Below, in pieces: positions 15,107-25,782 of a DNA stretch of 64,000 bases; positions within the stretch are counted from its first letter, which is position 1; every line of letters begins with the position of its first letter. The stretch spans positions 43,901 to 107,900 of the forward strand of contig JACDOA010000004.1 of NCBI GenBank assembly GCA_017656335.1, given 5' to 3'. Made by a program: the position numbers and the translations under genes. The notes under the pieces were generated by a model. That model searched no databases and had not been told where the DNA came from. It saw nothing but the letters and a program-made list of their open reading frames with translations. This stretch comes from Thermosipho sp. (in: thermotogales) (GTDB taxonomy: Bacteria; Thermotogota; Thermotogae; Thermotogales; Fervidobacteriaceae).

Positions 15107-16062
15107 TGGAGTTAAGATACAATCCATTAACTGACGAATGGGTCATTGTATCAGCTGCGACTCAGAAAAGGCCTGTTCAACCAGCCAAAACTCAATGTCC
15201 AATTTGTCCTGGAGGAATAGAATTTCCTGACACTACATATGATTTAGTTGCTTTTGAAAATAGATTTCCTTCGTTGATGAAGAATCCTCCAAAGATAGAA
15301 GGGAAAAATAATAGAATATTTAGAAAAAGAGAGTCTTTTGGTGTGTGTGAAGTAGTTGTTTATACTTCACAACATGATTCTTCGTTCCCTCAAATGCCTT
15401 TGAAACAAATAGAAAAACTGGTTGATATGTGGGTGGACAGAACATATGAGCTTTCAAAATATGATTTTGTAAAAAATGTTTTTATTTTTGAAAATAGAGG
15501 AAAAGAAGTAGGAGCATCTCTTCCACATCCACATGGGCAGATTTATGCTTTTCCCTTTATTCCTAAAAGAATTGAAGCGAAGATAAATTCGATGGAAAAG
15601 TGGTACGCTGAAAATGGAAAATGTGTCGTTTGCGATGTAATTGAAAATGAAACTAAAGAGAGAATTGTAAGAGAAACAGATTACTTCATAGCTTTTGTAC
15701 CATTTTACGCGCGATTCCCATTTGAAGTACATGTCTATCCAAAAAGACACTTATCTACTATGTTGGAATTTAGTTATGAAGAAAGAAAGGATTTCGCGAA
15801 AATTTTAAAGATAATAACGATGAAATATGATAAGTTATTTGATCAAGAGTTTCCATATATGATGATGTTTTTTCAAGCTCCTTTTAATACAAAAAATTAT
15901 TCTGAAATTTTTCATTTTCATGTCGAATTTAATCCACCTAAGAGAGATAAAGATAAAATCAAATGGATGGCAAGCGTTGAAACGGGGACATGGGCTTTTA
16001 TAAATCCTGTAATTCCAGAAGAAGCAGCAAGAATGCTCAGAGAAGTGGAGGTAGAAATATGA
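15103..16062 (+). CDS. galT: Galactose-1-phosphate uridylyltransferase
   Basis: CPICPGG, SLPHPHGQIYAFPF active site and FHFHVEF. Confidence 0.96.
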   Translation: MMELRYNPLTDEWVIVSAATQKRPVQPAKTQCPICPGGIEFPDTTYDLVAFENRFPSLMKNPPKIEGKNNRIFRKRESFGVCEVVVYTSQHDSSFPQMPLKQIEKLVDMWVDRTYELSKYDFVKNVFIFENRGKEVGASLPHPHGQIYAFPFIPKRIEAKINSMEKWYAENGKCVVCDVIENETKERIVRETDYFIAFVPFYARFPFEVHVYPKRHLSTMLEFSYEERKDFAKILKIITMKYDKLFDQEFPYMMMFFQAPFNTKNYSEIFHFHVEFNPPKRDKDKIKWMASVETGTWAFINPVIPEEAARMLREVEVEI

Positions 16063-17114
16063 AAGTAAAGACACCTGGAAGAATAAATATTATAGGAGAA
16101 CATACTGATTATAATGATGGATATGTTTTGCCTTTTGCTGTAAGTAAATTTGTAGAATTGAAATTGGAATATTCAGATAAATTTTTAATTTACTCAAAAA
16201 ACTTAAATGAAATAATTGAGATAAATGAAATTAAGAAAACAAATTCGTGGGCGGATTATATAATAGGTGTTATTTATGTGATGACAAAGAAAGGATACGA
16301 CATTCCACCTTTAAGGATAGATTTAGATTCGACTATTCCTATTGGAGCAGGTCTTTCGAGTTCAGCGGCTTTAGAAGTTGCTGCTTCATATGGTATATCT
16401 GAATTCTTGAATTTGAATATTCCTAAGATAGAAATAGTGAAAATTTCAAGAGAGGCAGAAGTAGATTTTGTCGGGGTCAGATGCGGAATAATGGATCAAT
16501 TTGCATCAACATTTGGTAAAAAGGATCATGCTATATTTTTAGATACTTTGACGTTGAAATATGAATATATTCCTTTGAAATTGAGGGAATATGAAATTTT
16601 CGTTATAGATTCTAATGTTAAACATGAATTATCATCGTCTGAATATAATAAACGAAGAGAAGAATGTGAAGCAGTATTAAAAACTCTACATAAAAAAAGT
16701 TTTAGGCAGGTTAGTTTTGACGATTTAAGAAAATTGGATGGTATTCTTTTAAAGAGAGCAAAGCACGTACTAGAAGAAAACGAACGTGTTTTGAAAGTAA
16801 AAAAATCATTGGAAATTAATGATTTTAAAATGGTGGGAAAATTACTTTATGAATCTCATCAAAGTTTACGAGATTTATATGAAGTTTCGTGTGAAGAAAC
16901 GGACTATATAGTAGATTATTTACGCGAAAATGAAGGTGTGTTAGGTGCTAGAATGGTTGGTGGTGGATTTGGAGGAGGTGTAATTGTTCTTGGAAATAGA
17001 GGAAGTTTAGAAAAAATAAAAGAAGATCTTAAAGAAAAATATTATGAAAAGTTTTCAAAAATTCCTGAATTTTACTCTTTAGAAACTTCTGACGGAGTGT
17101 CTATAATACTGTAA
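16059..17114 (+). CDS. galK: Galactokinase
   Basis: Start chosen at MKVKTPGRINIIGEHTDYNDG (ATGA overlap with galT); PIGAGLSSSAALEVA and GGGFGGGVIVL. Confidence 0.96.
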   Translation: MKVKTPGRINIIGEHTDYNDGYVLPFAVSKFVELKLEYSDKFLIYSKNLNEIIEINEIKKTNSWADYIIGVIYVMTKKGYDIPPLRIDLDSTIPIGAGLSSSAALEVAASYGISEFLNLNIPKIEIVKISREAEVDFVGVRCGIMDQFASTFGKKDHAIFLDTLTLKYEYIPLKLREYEIFVIDSNVKHELSSSEYNKRREECEAVLKTLHKKSFRQVSFDDLRKLDGILLKRAKHVLEENERVLKVKKSLEINDFKMVGKLLYESHQSLRDLYEVSCEETDYIVDYLRENEGVLGARMVGGGFGGGVIVLGNRGSLEKIKEDLKEKYYEKFSKIPEFYSLETSDGVSIIL

Positions 17115-17137
17115 TTTTTATTTAGAATGAAAAACAA

Positions 17138-17187
17138 AAAAGAGACACAGCATAAATTTTTTATCATTGCTGTGTCTCTTTTTTTAT
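17138..17187 (+). terminator. Intrinsic terminator of the gal operon
   Basis: AAGAGACACAGCA..TGCTGTGTCTCTT stem followed by T-run. Confidence 0.9.
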
Positions 17188-17283
17188 ATAGAGATTTGGA
17201 AGTGAAAATTTTTTATCTTTTAATCTTAAGAATTATCACGTGATTTTAAAAAAATATTACATAGAGTATTTTAATGTTAACAC

Positions 17284-17313
17284 TTGATTTTGAAGGTTAA
17301 AATATGGTAAAAT
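17284..17313 (+). promoter_or_regulatory. Candidate sigma-A promoter for oligopeptide ABC operon
   Basis: TTGATT (17284-17289), 18-nt spacer, TAAAAT (17308-17313). Confidence 0.45.
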
Positions 17314-17344
17314 ACGGTAACCATTTTGAAAGGGAGGGGATTAT

Positions 17345-18847
17345 ATGAGAAAATTCATGGTTATTGTAGGTCTGCTGCTTATTATTCTTTCTTTTGCTGC
17401 AAAAGACGTTATTGTAGTAGGTACTACTGATAAGATTAGAACATTAGATCCGGCAAATTGTTATGATTATTTTTCAAGTAACATTCTGCAAAATGTTTTG
17501 GCTGGTCCTGTTGACTATGAAATAGGAACAGCAAATATTAAGCCTTGGTTATTTGAAAGTTGGGATGTTTCTGATGATGGACTTGTTTACACTTTCCACA
17601 TCAGAAAGGATGCATTTTTTGAGGATGGAACTCAGATTGATGCTGAAGCATTTAAATTTTCCTGGGATAGAGTTATGAGATTAAATGGAGATCCAGCATT
17701 TTTATTAACAGATGTTGTTGAAAAAGTTGAAGTTGCTGACAAATTTACATTAAAGGTTACTTTGAAGAATAAGTTCTCTGCATTTGTTTCAGTGTTAGGT
17801 TATACTGTTGCATTTCCAGTAAATCCAAAAGTTTATCCGGAAGATTCCTTTTATGAATTTGAGCCTTCTGCTTCTGGGCCATACAAAGTAGCAGAATGGA
17901 TTAGAGATGTAAGAATTGTATTGGAAGAAAATCCCAATTATTTTGGCCCAAAGCCAAAAACTTCAAAGATTATAATTCAATTTTATGAAAATTCTCAGCA
18001 GTTAAGATTAGCTTTGGAAACTGGAGAAATAGATGTTGCATATAGACATTTAGATCCAAGAGATGTTTTGGACTTACAAAACGCTCCAGGTATTAAAGTT
18101 TATTTAGGTGCAAGTCCTCAAATAAGATATTTAGTTGTAAACGTAAAACAAAAACCATTTAATAATCCTCTTGTGAGACAAGCAATTGCTCTCGCAGTTG
18201 ATAGAGGGACAATTACTGAAGATATATTTGTTGGATTAGCAAATCCGTTGTATTCGATGGTTCCAGCTGGAATGTGGAGTCATGAAGAAGTTTTTCCAAA
18301 GAGAGATTTAGCTGCAGCAAAAGAAATATTAAAAGTTGCAGGTTATAGCGAAGAAAATCCATTAGAAATTGATTTGTGGTATACTCCTTCGCACTATGGT
18401 ACAACTGAAGCCGACGTTGCTCAAGTGCTGAAAGAATCTTTAGAACAAACTGGAATGATTAAAGTTAATATTAAATACGCTGAATGGTCAACATACGTTG
18501 AATATTTCCTTAATGGAACAATGGGATTATTCTTACTTGGATGGTATCCAGACTATCTTGATCCAGATGATTATCTGTGGCCATTTTTAAGTGTAAATGG
18601 TGCAAAATCTCTTGGAAGCTTTTATGAAAATAAGAATGTAGAAGACTTAATGATTGCCGCAAGAGCTGCAACAGATCAAGTTTCTCGTGAAATGCTTTAT
18701 AAACTTGTTCAAAACTTCCATGCGGCTGAGATTCCATACATACCTTTATGGCAGGGATCCGCAGACTGCGAAGCTCATGATTACATTAAAGGAATTGTTT
18801 TAGAACCAACACAGATTTTCAGATATTACATTCTTGAAACAAAATAA
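17345..18847 (+). CDS. Peptide/oligosaccharide ABC transporter substrate-binding protein (family 5)
   Basis: Signal peptide; WDVSDDGLVYTFHIRKDAFFEDG; LVRQAIALAVDR. Confidence 0.93.
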   Translation: MRKFMVIVGLLLIILSFAAKDVIVVGTTDKIRTLDPANCYDYFSSNILQNVLAGPVDYEIGTANIKPWLFESWDVSDDGLVYTFHIRKDAFFEDGTQIDAEAFKFSWDRVMRLNGDPAFLLTDVVEKVEVADKFTLKVTLKNKFSAFVSVLGYTVAFPVNPKVYPEDSFYEFEPSASGPYKVAEWIRDVRIVLEENPNYFGPKPKTSKIIIQFYENSQQLRLALETGEIDVAYRHLDPRDVLDLQNAPGIKVYLGASPQIRYLVVNVKQKPFNNPLVRQAIALAVDRGTITEDIFVGLANPLYSMVPAGMWSHEEVFPKRDLAAAKEILKVAGYSEENPLEIDLWYTPSHYGTTEADVAQVLKESLEQTGMIKVNIKYAEWSTYVEYFLNGTMGLFLLGWYPDYLDPDDYLWPFLSVNGAKSLGSFYENKNVEDLMIAARAATDQVSREMLYKLVQNFHAAEIPYIPLWQGSADCEAHDYIKGIVLEPTQIFRYYILETK

Positions 18848-18863
18848 TTGTTTTCATGAATAA

Positions 18864-18893
18864 AGTCCCGCCCCTTTGCGGGCGGGATTTTTT
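18864..18893 (+). terminator. GC-rich terminator/attenuator hairpin between binding protein and permease genes
   Basis: GTCCCGCCC-CTTTG-CGGGCGGGA followed by TTTTTT. Confidence 0.85.
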
Positions 18894-18908
18894 AAAGGAG
18901 GAGATATT

Positions 18909-19916
18909 GTGTCCTTGAAGAGCTATATAATAACAAGAATTATTTTAGCACTTCCAATGATTTTAATTCTTTTAATAATGATATTTTTTATTTTGAGAAT
19001 AATCCCAGGAGATCCTGTGTTGGCAATTTTAGGAGGTAAAGCTCCTGTTGAAGTGATCGAAGCTAAAAGACACGAACTTGGTTTAGATAAACCAATAATA
19101 ATACAATTTTTTGATTATTTAGGAGATGTTGCCAAAGGTGATTTTGGAGTTTCGACTTTAACCAGTAGACCTGTATGGAGTGAAATAAAAGATAGATTTC
19201 CTGCTACTTTGGAACTAACGATTTTTTCTTTTATTTTAGCTCTTATTATAGGAATCTTTTGGGGAGCTGAAGCAGCGTGGAGAAAAGATAAAGCAATAGA
19301 TATTTCAGCGAGGGTTTATTCGATTTTTATTTATGCTGTTCCTGTTTTTTGGCTTGGATTAATGCTTCAACTACTGTTTGGAATTTATTTGAGATGGCTT
19401 CCAGTTGGTGGAAGACTATCTCCAAGAGTAAGTTTAGATATAAAAACTGGTCTTTTCTTATTAGACAGTTTAATTAGTTGGAATTGGGAAGCGTTTTGGG
19501 ATGTTTTAAAACACTTATTATTGCCTGGAGTCACTTTGGGATTAGTTATTTCAAGTATTTTCCTAAGAATGGTTCGTAATAATACTGTTTTAATGCTTTC
19601 AAAAGACTTTGTCAAAGCCGCAAAAGCCAGAGGATTAAAACCTAAAGTGGTTTTATATGGTCATGCTCTTAGAAATGCATTTGTACCAATTTTTACAATA
19701 ATGGGTATGCAGTTTGCTTTGTTATTAGCGGGAGCGATTTTAACGGAAACTACATTTTCGTGGCCAGGCATTGGTAGTTATCTAGTTTTAAAAATTAAAT
19801 ACAGAGATTTTCCTGCTATACAAGGAACAATAATTTTCTTTGCAATCTTTGTTGTAATAATTAGTATAGTTATTGACATTGTTAATGCATTAGTTGATCC
19901 TAGAGTAAGATATTAA
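18909..19916 (+). CDS. Peptide ABC transporter permease (DppB-like)
   Basis: GTG start after AAAGGAGGAG; FFILRIIPGDPVLAILGGKAP; upstream in-frame codons of the given ORF fall in the terminator. Confidence 0.93.
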   Translation: MSLKSYIITRIILALPMILILLIMIFFILRIIPGDPVLAILGGKAPVEVIEAKRHELGLDKPIIIQFFDYLGDVAKGDFGVSTLTSRPVWSEIKDRFPATLELTIFSFILALIIGIFWGAEAAWRKDKAIDISARVYSIFIYAVPVFWLGLMLQLLFGIYLRWLPVGGRLSPRVSLDIKTGLFLLDSLISWNWEAFWDVLKHLLLPGVTLGLVISSIFLRMVRNNTVLMLSKDFVKAAKARGLKPKVVLYGHALRNAFVPIFTIMGMQFALLLAGAILTETTFSWPGIGSYLVLKIKYRDFPAIQGTIIFFAIFVVIISIVIDIVNALVDPRVRY

Positions 19917-19927
19917 GAGGTGATATT

Positions 19928-20800
19928 GTGAGGAAAAAATTTATTAGTGAAAGACTTGGAGAATTTATTAGCGATTTGTTTGGAACGGGTACAGGTTGGT
20001 TAACGTTCATTGGTGCAATGATTTTGATCTTTTATATTGTTTTAGCGATTTTTTCTCCGCAAATTGCACCATATAATCCTACAGAAAGAGTTGGAAGATC
20101 ACTTACTGCTCCAAACGATCAATTTATTTTTGGTACGGATAATTTGGGCAGAGATGTATTAAGTAGAGTAATTTATGGTGCAAGAATTGCACTTATGATT
20201 GCATTTATAGCAGTTGCAATTGCTGCAGGTGTTGGTGTTCCTTTAGGTTTGATATCCGGTTTTTTGGGAGGGCCGTTAGATAGAGTTTTAACATTAATAA
20301 TGGATGCTATTTATTCTTTTCCTGGTTTGATTCTTGCAATAGCGATAGCTGCAGTTTTAGGACCAGGAGTTATAAATATTGCAATTTCAATAGCTGTGGT
20401 TTACACCCCAACTTATTTCAAGGTTATCAGAAATCAGGTATCATCGGTTAAGAGCGAATTATATGTTGAAGCTGCAAAAGCTTTAGGTGCAAAAAATAGA
20501 GAAATTCTTATGAAATATATTTTTCCTAATGTGTTACCTTCCATAGTTGTTGTGTTATCAATGAATTTAGCAGATGCAATAATGACTGAAGCAGGACTTT
20601 CGTTTTTGGGTCTTGGAATTGCTCCTCCCACTCCTGATTGGGGATTTGATTTGAGTAATGGGCAGAGATTTGTTTTAAGTAAAGCATGGTGGGGACTTCT
20701 TTTCCCAGGTATAGCAATTATTACCGTTGTTTTGGGCTTTTCCATGTTTAGTGAAGGATTGAATGAACTGATTAATCCTACTATCAGGGAAAGAAGGTGA
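19928..20800 (+). CDS. Peptide ABC transporter permease (DppC-like)
   Basis: FGTDNLGRDVLSRVIYGARIAL, AAKALGAKNREILMKYIFPN. Confidence 0.93.
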   Translation: MRKKFISERLGEFISDLFGTGTGWLTFIGAMILIFYIVLAIFSPQIAPYNPTERVGRSLTAPNDQFIFGTDNLGRDVLSRVIYGARIALMIAFIAVAIAAGVGVPLGLISGFLGGPLDRVLTLIMDAIYSFPGLILAIAIAAVLGPGVINIAISIAVVYTPTYFKVIRNQVSSVKSELYVEAAKALGAKNREILMKYIFPNVLPSIVVVLSMNLADAIMTEAGLSFLGLGIAPPTPDWGFDLSNGQRFVLSKAWWGLLFPGIAIITVVLGFSMFSEGLNELINPTIRERR

Positions 20801-20804
20801 TTTT

Positions 20805-21764
20805 GTGATTTTCGAAGCTAAAGATTTAAAAATTTATTATAAAACGAAAAAAGGTTTTGTTAAAGCAGTGGATAATATTAGTTTAAGTGTAGAAAAAGGT
20901 CAAACTGTCGGATTGGTTGGGGAATCTGGTTGTGGAAAATCTACTTTTGGTCAAGGTATTTTAAGAATTTTACCTCCATCGACTTTTTATAGTGGTAGTT
21001 TAAAAATAGAAAATCAAGAGCTTTTAGGTATTCCAGAAAGTAGTATGAGAAAAATAAGAGGTAAAAAAATAGGTATGATTTTTCAAGATCCAATGACTTC
21101 TCTTAATCCAGTAATGAGAATTGAGAAGCTATTTTATGAAACTTTAAGAACTCATGAACCTGAAATAACCGAAGAAGAAGCAAGGAAAAGAACAGCTAAA
21201 GTACTAGAAAAGGTAGGGATAGAACCAGAAAGGATGAGAGAATATTCTTTTCAATTTAGTGGTGGAATGAGACAAAGAGTAATGATTGCTCTTACTTTGG
21301 TTCTAAATCCACTTTTGGTAATAGCTGATGAACCTACTACATCACTTGATGTAATTGTTCAAGCCCAAATTATGAATTTGTTGAATGAACTAAGGAAAGA
21401 ATATGATATGTCAATGATTCTTATTACACATGATTTAGGTGTAGTTGCGGAAATGGCTGATAAAATTTGTGTTATGTATGCAGGACATATTGTTGAAGAA
21501 GCATTAAGCGAAGATTTATATTATAGACCAAAACATCCATATACTGAATTATTATTAAAAAGTATTCCAAATACAAATATAAATGATTTAGAACTTAAAT
21601 ACATACCAGGTTCTCCTCCAGATCTTTTAAATCCACCAATTGGTTGTAGATTTGCTCCAAGATGTCCGTATAAAAAAGAGATTTGCGAAAAAAAGGTACC
21701 ACCAACTGTAAAAGTTGATAAAACTAAAGTTAAGTGTTGGCTATATAGTGAGGTGGAACAATGA
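20805..21764 (+). CDS. Peptide ABC transporter ATP-binding protein (DppD-like)
   Basis: GESGCGKS Walker A, FSGGMRQRVMIALTL, ADEPTTSLD, C-terminal GCRFAPRCPY. Confidence 0.95.
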   Translation: MIFEAKDLKIYYKTKKGFVKAVDNISLSVEKGQTVGLVGESGCGKSTFGQGILRILPPSTFYSGSLKIENQELLGIPESSMRKIRGKKIGMIFQDPMTSLNPVMRIEKLFYETLRTHEPEITEEEARKRTAKVLEKVGIEPERMREYSFQFSGGMRQRVMIALTLVLNPLLVIADEPTTSLDVIVQAQIMNLLNELRKEYDMSMILITHDLGVVAEMADKICVMYAGHIVEEALSEDLYYRPKHPYTELLLKSIPNTNINDLELKYIPGSPPDLLNPPIGCRFAPRCPYKKEICEKKVPPTVKVDKTKVKCWLYSEVEQ

Positions 21765-22732
21765 TTAGAGTGAATAATTTAAAAAAATATTTTCCAGTTA
21801 AAAGAACTGTTGGTGAAGTCCTTTTAAGGGTTCCCCAGCGTTTTGTAAAGGCTGTTGATGGAATAGATTTTACTATTTCAAAAGGTGAAACTTTTGGACT
21901 TGTTGGAGAATCTGGTAGTGGAAAAACTACTACAGGAAGGTTAATATTAAGATTAGTTGAACCCACTTCTGGAAAAATATTTTTTGAAGATATTGAAATC
22001 ACAAAATTGTCTAAGGAAGAGTTAAGAAAATTTAGAAAGAACATGCAAATAATTTTTCAAGATCCTATGGCTGCTTTAAATCCATATATGAAGGTAGGAG
22101 AAGCAATTAAACATGGTCTTGAGATTCATAACATTGGAGATATTAACAAAGAAAGAAAAAATATGGTAATGAAAATGCTTGAAAGAGTTAATTTATCTCC
22201 ACCTGAAGATTTTTATTACAGGTATCCTCATGAATTATCCGGAGGTCAAAAGCAAAGAATAGTAATTGCTCGGGCGTTAATTTTGAAACCAAAATTTGTA
22301 GTAGCTGACGAGGCAATTGCCATGCTAGATGTTTCTGTAAGATCTCAGCTTTTGAAATTATTAATAGATTTAAAAAATGAATTTGATTTAACTTTTCTTT
22401 TTATTACACATGATTTAGCTACCACAAAATATATTTGTAATAAAATTGGTGTTATGTATTTAGGAAAGATTGTAGAAATTGGGAATTTTAAAGAAATTTA
22501 CAATGAACCATTGCATCCTTATACTAAAGCTTTGATTTCTGCAGTTCCTGAACCTGATCCAAAGAAAAAGAAAGAAAAATTAATCCCTGAGGGAGAAGTT
22601 CCAAATCCTATAAATCCTCCTTCAGGTTGTAAATTTCACCCAAGATGTCCATATGCAATGGATGTTTGTAAAGTAGAGGAGCCCTCTTTAAAAGAATTTA
22701 AAAACCGTAAGATTGCGTGCCATCTATACTAA
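21761..22732 (+). CDS. Peptide ABC transporter ATP-binding protein (DppF/OppF-like)
   Basis: GESGSGKTT, LSGGQKQRIVIARAL, GCKFHPRCPYA. Confidence 0.95.
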   Translation: MIRVNNLKKYFPVKRTVGEVLLRVPQRFVKAVDGIDFTISKGETFGLVGESGSGKTTTGRLILRLVEPTSGKIFFEDIEITKLSKEELRKFRKNMQIIFQDPMAALNPYMKVGEAIKHGLEIHNIGDINKERKNMVMKMLERVNLSPPEDFYYRYPHELSGGQKQRIVIARALILKPKFVVADEAIAMLDVSVRSQLLKLLIDLKNEFDLTFLFITHDLATTKYICNKIGVMYLGKIVEIGNFKEIYNEPLHPYTKALISAVPEPDPKKKKEKLIPEGEVPNPINPPSGCKFHPRCPYAMDVCKVEEPSLKEFKNRKIACHLY

Positions 22733-22760
22733 GCCAGCTTTAAAGCTGGCTTTTTTTATT
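22731..22760 (+). terminator. Intrinsic terminator
   Basis: AAGCCAGCTT-TA-AAGCTGGCTTTTTTT. Confidence 0.9.
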
Positions 22761-22770
22761 TTTTTAACTC

Positions 22771-22799
22771 TTGACAAAGTTTATTTTTAGATATATAAT
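22771..22799 (+). promoter_or_regulatory. Consensus sigma-A promoter upstream of Fur-family gene
   Basis: TTGACA (22771-22776), 17-nt spacer, TATAAT (22794-22799). Confidence 0.8.
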
Positions 22800-22831
22800 A
22801 AATTTAGATAATGTATAAAAGAGGTGTAAAT

Positions 22832-23239
22832 ATGAAGAAAACAGTTGAAATTTTGAATAAAGCAAAGATAAGGCCAACTTTACAAAGAGTTCATGTTTTA
22901 AGAGTTTTAATGGAATATAAAAATCATTTATCAGCTGAAGAAGTATATAAAATTCTTCAAAAAGAAGTTCCTACCATTTCAAGAGCAACTGTTTACAATA
23001 CATTGAATTTGCTATCCAAAAAGGGGGTTATATTGGAAGTTATTACCCCAGATTCTGTTAGATATGATTATGTAGAAACACCTCATCATCATTTTTATTG
23101 TGAGAAATGTAAAAAAGTTTACGATATTTATGAAAATCTTCCTGTTCCTGAGATTACTAAAGTTGAAGGACATATAGTTAAAAACATACAGTACTGTATT
23201 GTTGGGATATGTAAAAATTGTTTAAATGGAGGTGATTAA
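22832..23239 (+). CDS. Fur-family regulator (PerR-like)
   Basis: [45 protein letters not shown] preceded by AGAGGTG. Confidence 0.92.
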   Translation: MKKTVEILNKAKIRPTLQRVHVLRVLMEYKNHLSAEEVYKILQKEVPTISRATVYNTLNLLSKKGVILEVITPDSVRYDYVETPHHHFYCEKCKKVYDIYENLPVPEITKVEGHIVKNIQYCIVGICKNCLNGGD

Positions 23240-23240
23240 T

Positions 23241-23885
23241 ATGTCTTTACCACTTATTGGCGAAAAAATTCCAGAATTTAAATCTGTTACAACTCAAGGA
23301 ATTTTAAAATTTCCTGACGATTTTAAGGGAAAATGGTTAGTTTTATTTAGCCACCCTGCTGATTTTACTCCAGTTTGTACAACTGAATTCGTTGCCTTTC
23401 AAAAAAGATATGATGAGTTTAAAAAATTAAATGTAGAGTTAGTGGGTTTAAGTATCGACCAGGTATTTTCTCATATTAAATGGATTGAATGGATCAAAGA
23501 AAAACTTGGCATTGAAATCAAGTTTCCAGTTATAGCTGATGATCGAGGTCAAATTGCAGAATTACTTGGAATGATCCATCCTGCTAAAGGTACAAATACT
23601 GTTAGAGCAGTATTTATAATTGATCCAAAAGGTATTTTACGAGCAGTGCTTTATTATCCACAAGAGCTTGGAAGAAACATGAATGAAATTTTGAGAATGG
23701 TAAAAGGTTTGCAAGTTGTTGATGAAAATAATGTGGCATTACCAGCTAATTGGCCAAATAATGAGCTCGTAAATGATGAAGCTATTGTACCTCCTGCTTC
23801 AACTATAGAAGAAGCTGAAAAAAGATTAAAAGAATTTAAATGTTTTGATTGGTGGTTCTGTCACAAAAAAATAAATGATAAATAA
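23241..23885 (+). CDS. Peroxiredoxin (archaeal-type Prx6-like)
   Basis: [15 protein letters not shown] peroxidatic Cys; C-terminal CFDWWFC pair. Confidence 0.94.
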   Translation: MSLPLIGEKIPEFKSVTTQGILKFPDDFKGKWLVLFSHPADFTPVCTTEFVAFQKRYDEFKKLNVELVGLSIDQVFSHIKWIEWIKEKLGIEIKFPVIADDRGQIAELLGMIHPAKGTNTVRAVFIIDPKGILRAVLYYPQELGRNMNEILRMVKGLQVVDENNVALPANWPNNELVNDEAIVPPASTIEEAEKRLKEFKCFDWWFCHKKINDK

Positions 23886-24082
23886 TTTTGTTCGATGATG
23901 AAAATAAAAATTGAAATGATTTAATGTATCATGCAATTTTGTAAATAAGCTTATTTTGGAAATCTCTTGGGAAATTATTATGATATAAAATGAATAGAAA
24001 ATAGAATACTTTTTATGAATCAGCAATGGTAATAAATGCAGTTTGAGAATTAAGAGAAAATTAATTTAAGGAGGTATTAAAA

Positions 24083-25249
24083 ATGATAAGAAAATTAGCA
24101 AATAACGTATATTTTGTTGGTGCAATTGACTGGGATAGGAAATTATTTGACGAATTAATTCCACTTCCTAATGGAACAACTTACAATTCATATTTAGTAA
24201 AAGGTCAAGAAAAGATAGCTTTGATTGATACTGTTGATCCTAAAAAAGAAGAAGAATTTTTTAACAATTTGGATAAATTAAACATTGGAAAAATTGATTA
24301 TGTTGTTTCAAATCATGCTGAACAAGATCATTCTGGATTGATTGGAAAAGTGGTTGAAAAATATGGAGCAAAAGTTGTTACTAATGAAAAATGTGCAGAA
24401 TTTTTAAAAACACATGTTCATGTTGAAGATGATGATATAAGAATTATTAAAGATGGAGAAGAACTAGATTTAGGTGAAAAAACTTTAAAATTTGTTTTTA
24501 CGCCATGGGTTCATTGGCCAGAAACAATGGTTACATATTTAAAGGAGGATAAAATTTTATTTAGTTGTGACTTATTTGGCTCACATTATGCAACTAGTGA
24601 AATTGAGCAAAACGGTGGAGAAAAATTGCTTGAAATGGCAAAAAGATATTATGCTGAAATAATGATGCCTTTTAGAAATATAATAAAGAAAAATATTGAA
24701 AAAATTGAGAAGCTAGAAATAGAAAAAATTGCTCCTAGTCATGGTCCAGTTTACCCAAATCCAAGATTTATTCTTAATGAGTATAAGAAATGGATTAGTG
24801 ACAATGTCGAAAACGAAGTGGTAATATTATATGTTTCTATGCATGAAAGTACAAAAAAAATGATAGAGTATTTGACAGATAAATTAATGGATGAAGGTTT
24901 AAGTGTAAAGTTACATAATATTGTTAATTCTGACATTGGTGAGATAGCAGTAGATCTTGTTGATGCATCAACAGTAGTAATTGGTACTCCGATGGTTCTC
25001 GCAGGAGTTCACCCTTTGATGGCAGGTGCTATTTATCTTGTCAATGCACTAAGACCAAAAACTAAATATTTAGCTTTAGTTGGTTCATATGGTTGGGGTG
25101 GAAGATTTATAGATGAAATTAAAGAAATGACAAAAAATCTAAAAGCTGAAATTTTCGAACCAGTTGTTGTTAAAGGTTTGATATCAAAAAAAGATTATAA
25201 AAAACTTGATAATTTGGTAAACGAAATCATTAAGAGAAATAAAGATTAA
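24083..25249 (+). CDS. A-type flavoprotein / flavodiiron protein (FprA/ROO-like)
   Basis: MBL diiron domain (SNHAEQDHSG) plus flavodoxin domain. Confidence 0.92.
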   Translation: MIRKLANNVYFVGAIDWDRKLFDELIPLPNGTTYNSYLVKGQEKIALIDTVDPKKEEEFFNNLDKLNIGKIDYVVSNHAEQDHSGLIGKVVEKYGAKVVTNEKCAEFLKTHVHVEDDDIRIIKDGEELDLGEKTLKFVFTPWVHWPETMVTYLKEDKILFSCDLFGSHYATSEIEQNGGEKLLEMAKRYYAEIMMPFRNIIKKNIEKIEKLEIEKIAPSHGPVYPNPRFILNEYKKWISDNVENEVVILYVSMHESTKKMIEYLTDKLMDEGLSVKLHNIVNSDIGEIAVDLVDASTVVIGTPMVLAGVHPLMAGAIYLVNALRPKTKYLALVGSYGWGGRFIDEIKEMTKNLKAEIFEPVVVKGLISKKDYKKLDNLVNEIIKRNKD

Positions 25250-25262
25250 AGAGGTGATATGA

Positions 25263-25781
25263 ATGATTAGTGAAAGAATGGTTGAAGCAATTAACAAGCA
25301 AATTAATGAAGAACTTTATTCTTCTTACTTGTATTTATCAATGGCAGCGTATTTTGAAGATTTGGGATTAAAAGGTTTTGCTAATTGGATGATTGTTCAA
25401 TCTCAAGAAGAAAAGGATCATGCAATGAAATTCTACTATTATCTTGCAAGTCAAGGTGCAAAGATAAAATTGTACGAAATTAAGGAACCACCTTCAGAAT
25501 TTGAAGGTATAAAGAGTGTGTTTAAGCAAGTATTGAAACATGAACAACATATTACTAAAAAAATAAACGAATTGGTAGATATTGCTGAAGAATTAAAAGA
25601 TAGAGCAACATTTAATTTCTTACAGTGGTATATTGATGAACAAGTAGGAGAAGAGGAAAATGCAATGGAAATATTGAATAAACTTGAGTTTATCGGGGAT
25701 AACAAAAATGCTATATTTATGCTTGATAGAGAACTTGGTCAGAGACAATATATCCCTTTAGTACAAGATAAGGAAGGATAA
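25263..25781 (+). CDS. ftn: Ferritin
   Basis: INKQINEELYSSYLYLSMAAYFE, EEKDHAMKFYYYL, EEENAMEIL. Confidence 0.95.
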   Translation: MISERMVEAINKQINEELYSSYLYLSMAAYFEDLGLKGFANWMIVQSQEEKDHAMKFYYYLASQGAKIKLYEIKEPPSEFEGIKSVFKQVLKHEQHITKKINELVDIAEELKDRATFNFLQWYIDEQVGEEENAMEILNKLEFIGDNKNAIFMLDRELGQRQYIPLVQDKEG

Positions 25782-25782
25782 T

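Noticed and set aside
15990-16058. N-terminal extension of the galactokinase ORF (MGFYKSCNSRRSSKNAQRSGGRN)
   Set aside because: Lies inside galT; the conserved protein starts at 16059 with its own RBS and an ATGA overlap.
20434-20745. 103-aa minus-strand ORF opposite the DppC-like permease
   Set aside because: Antisense to a conserved permease, no independent support.
22777-22810. Possible PerR/Fur box around the Fur-gene promoter
   Set aside because: Only weak AT-rich symmetry (TTTATT..AATAAA), not distinguishable from the promoter by eye.
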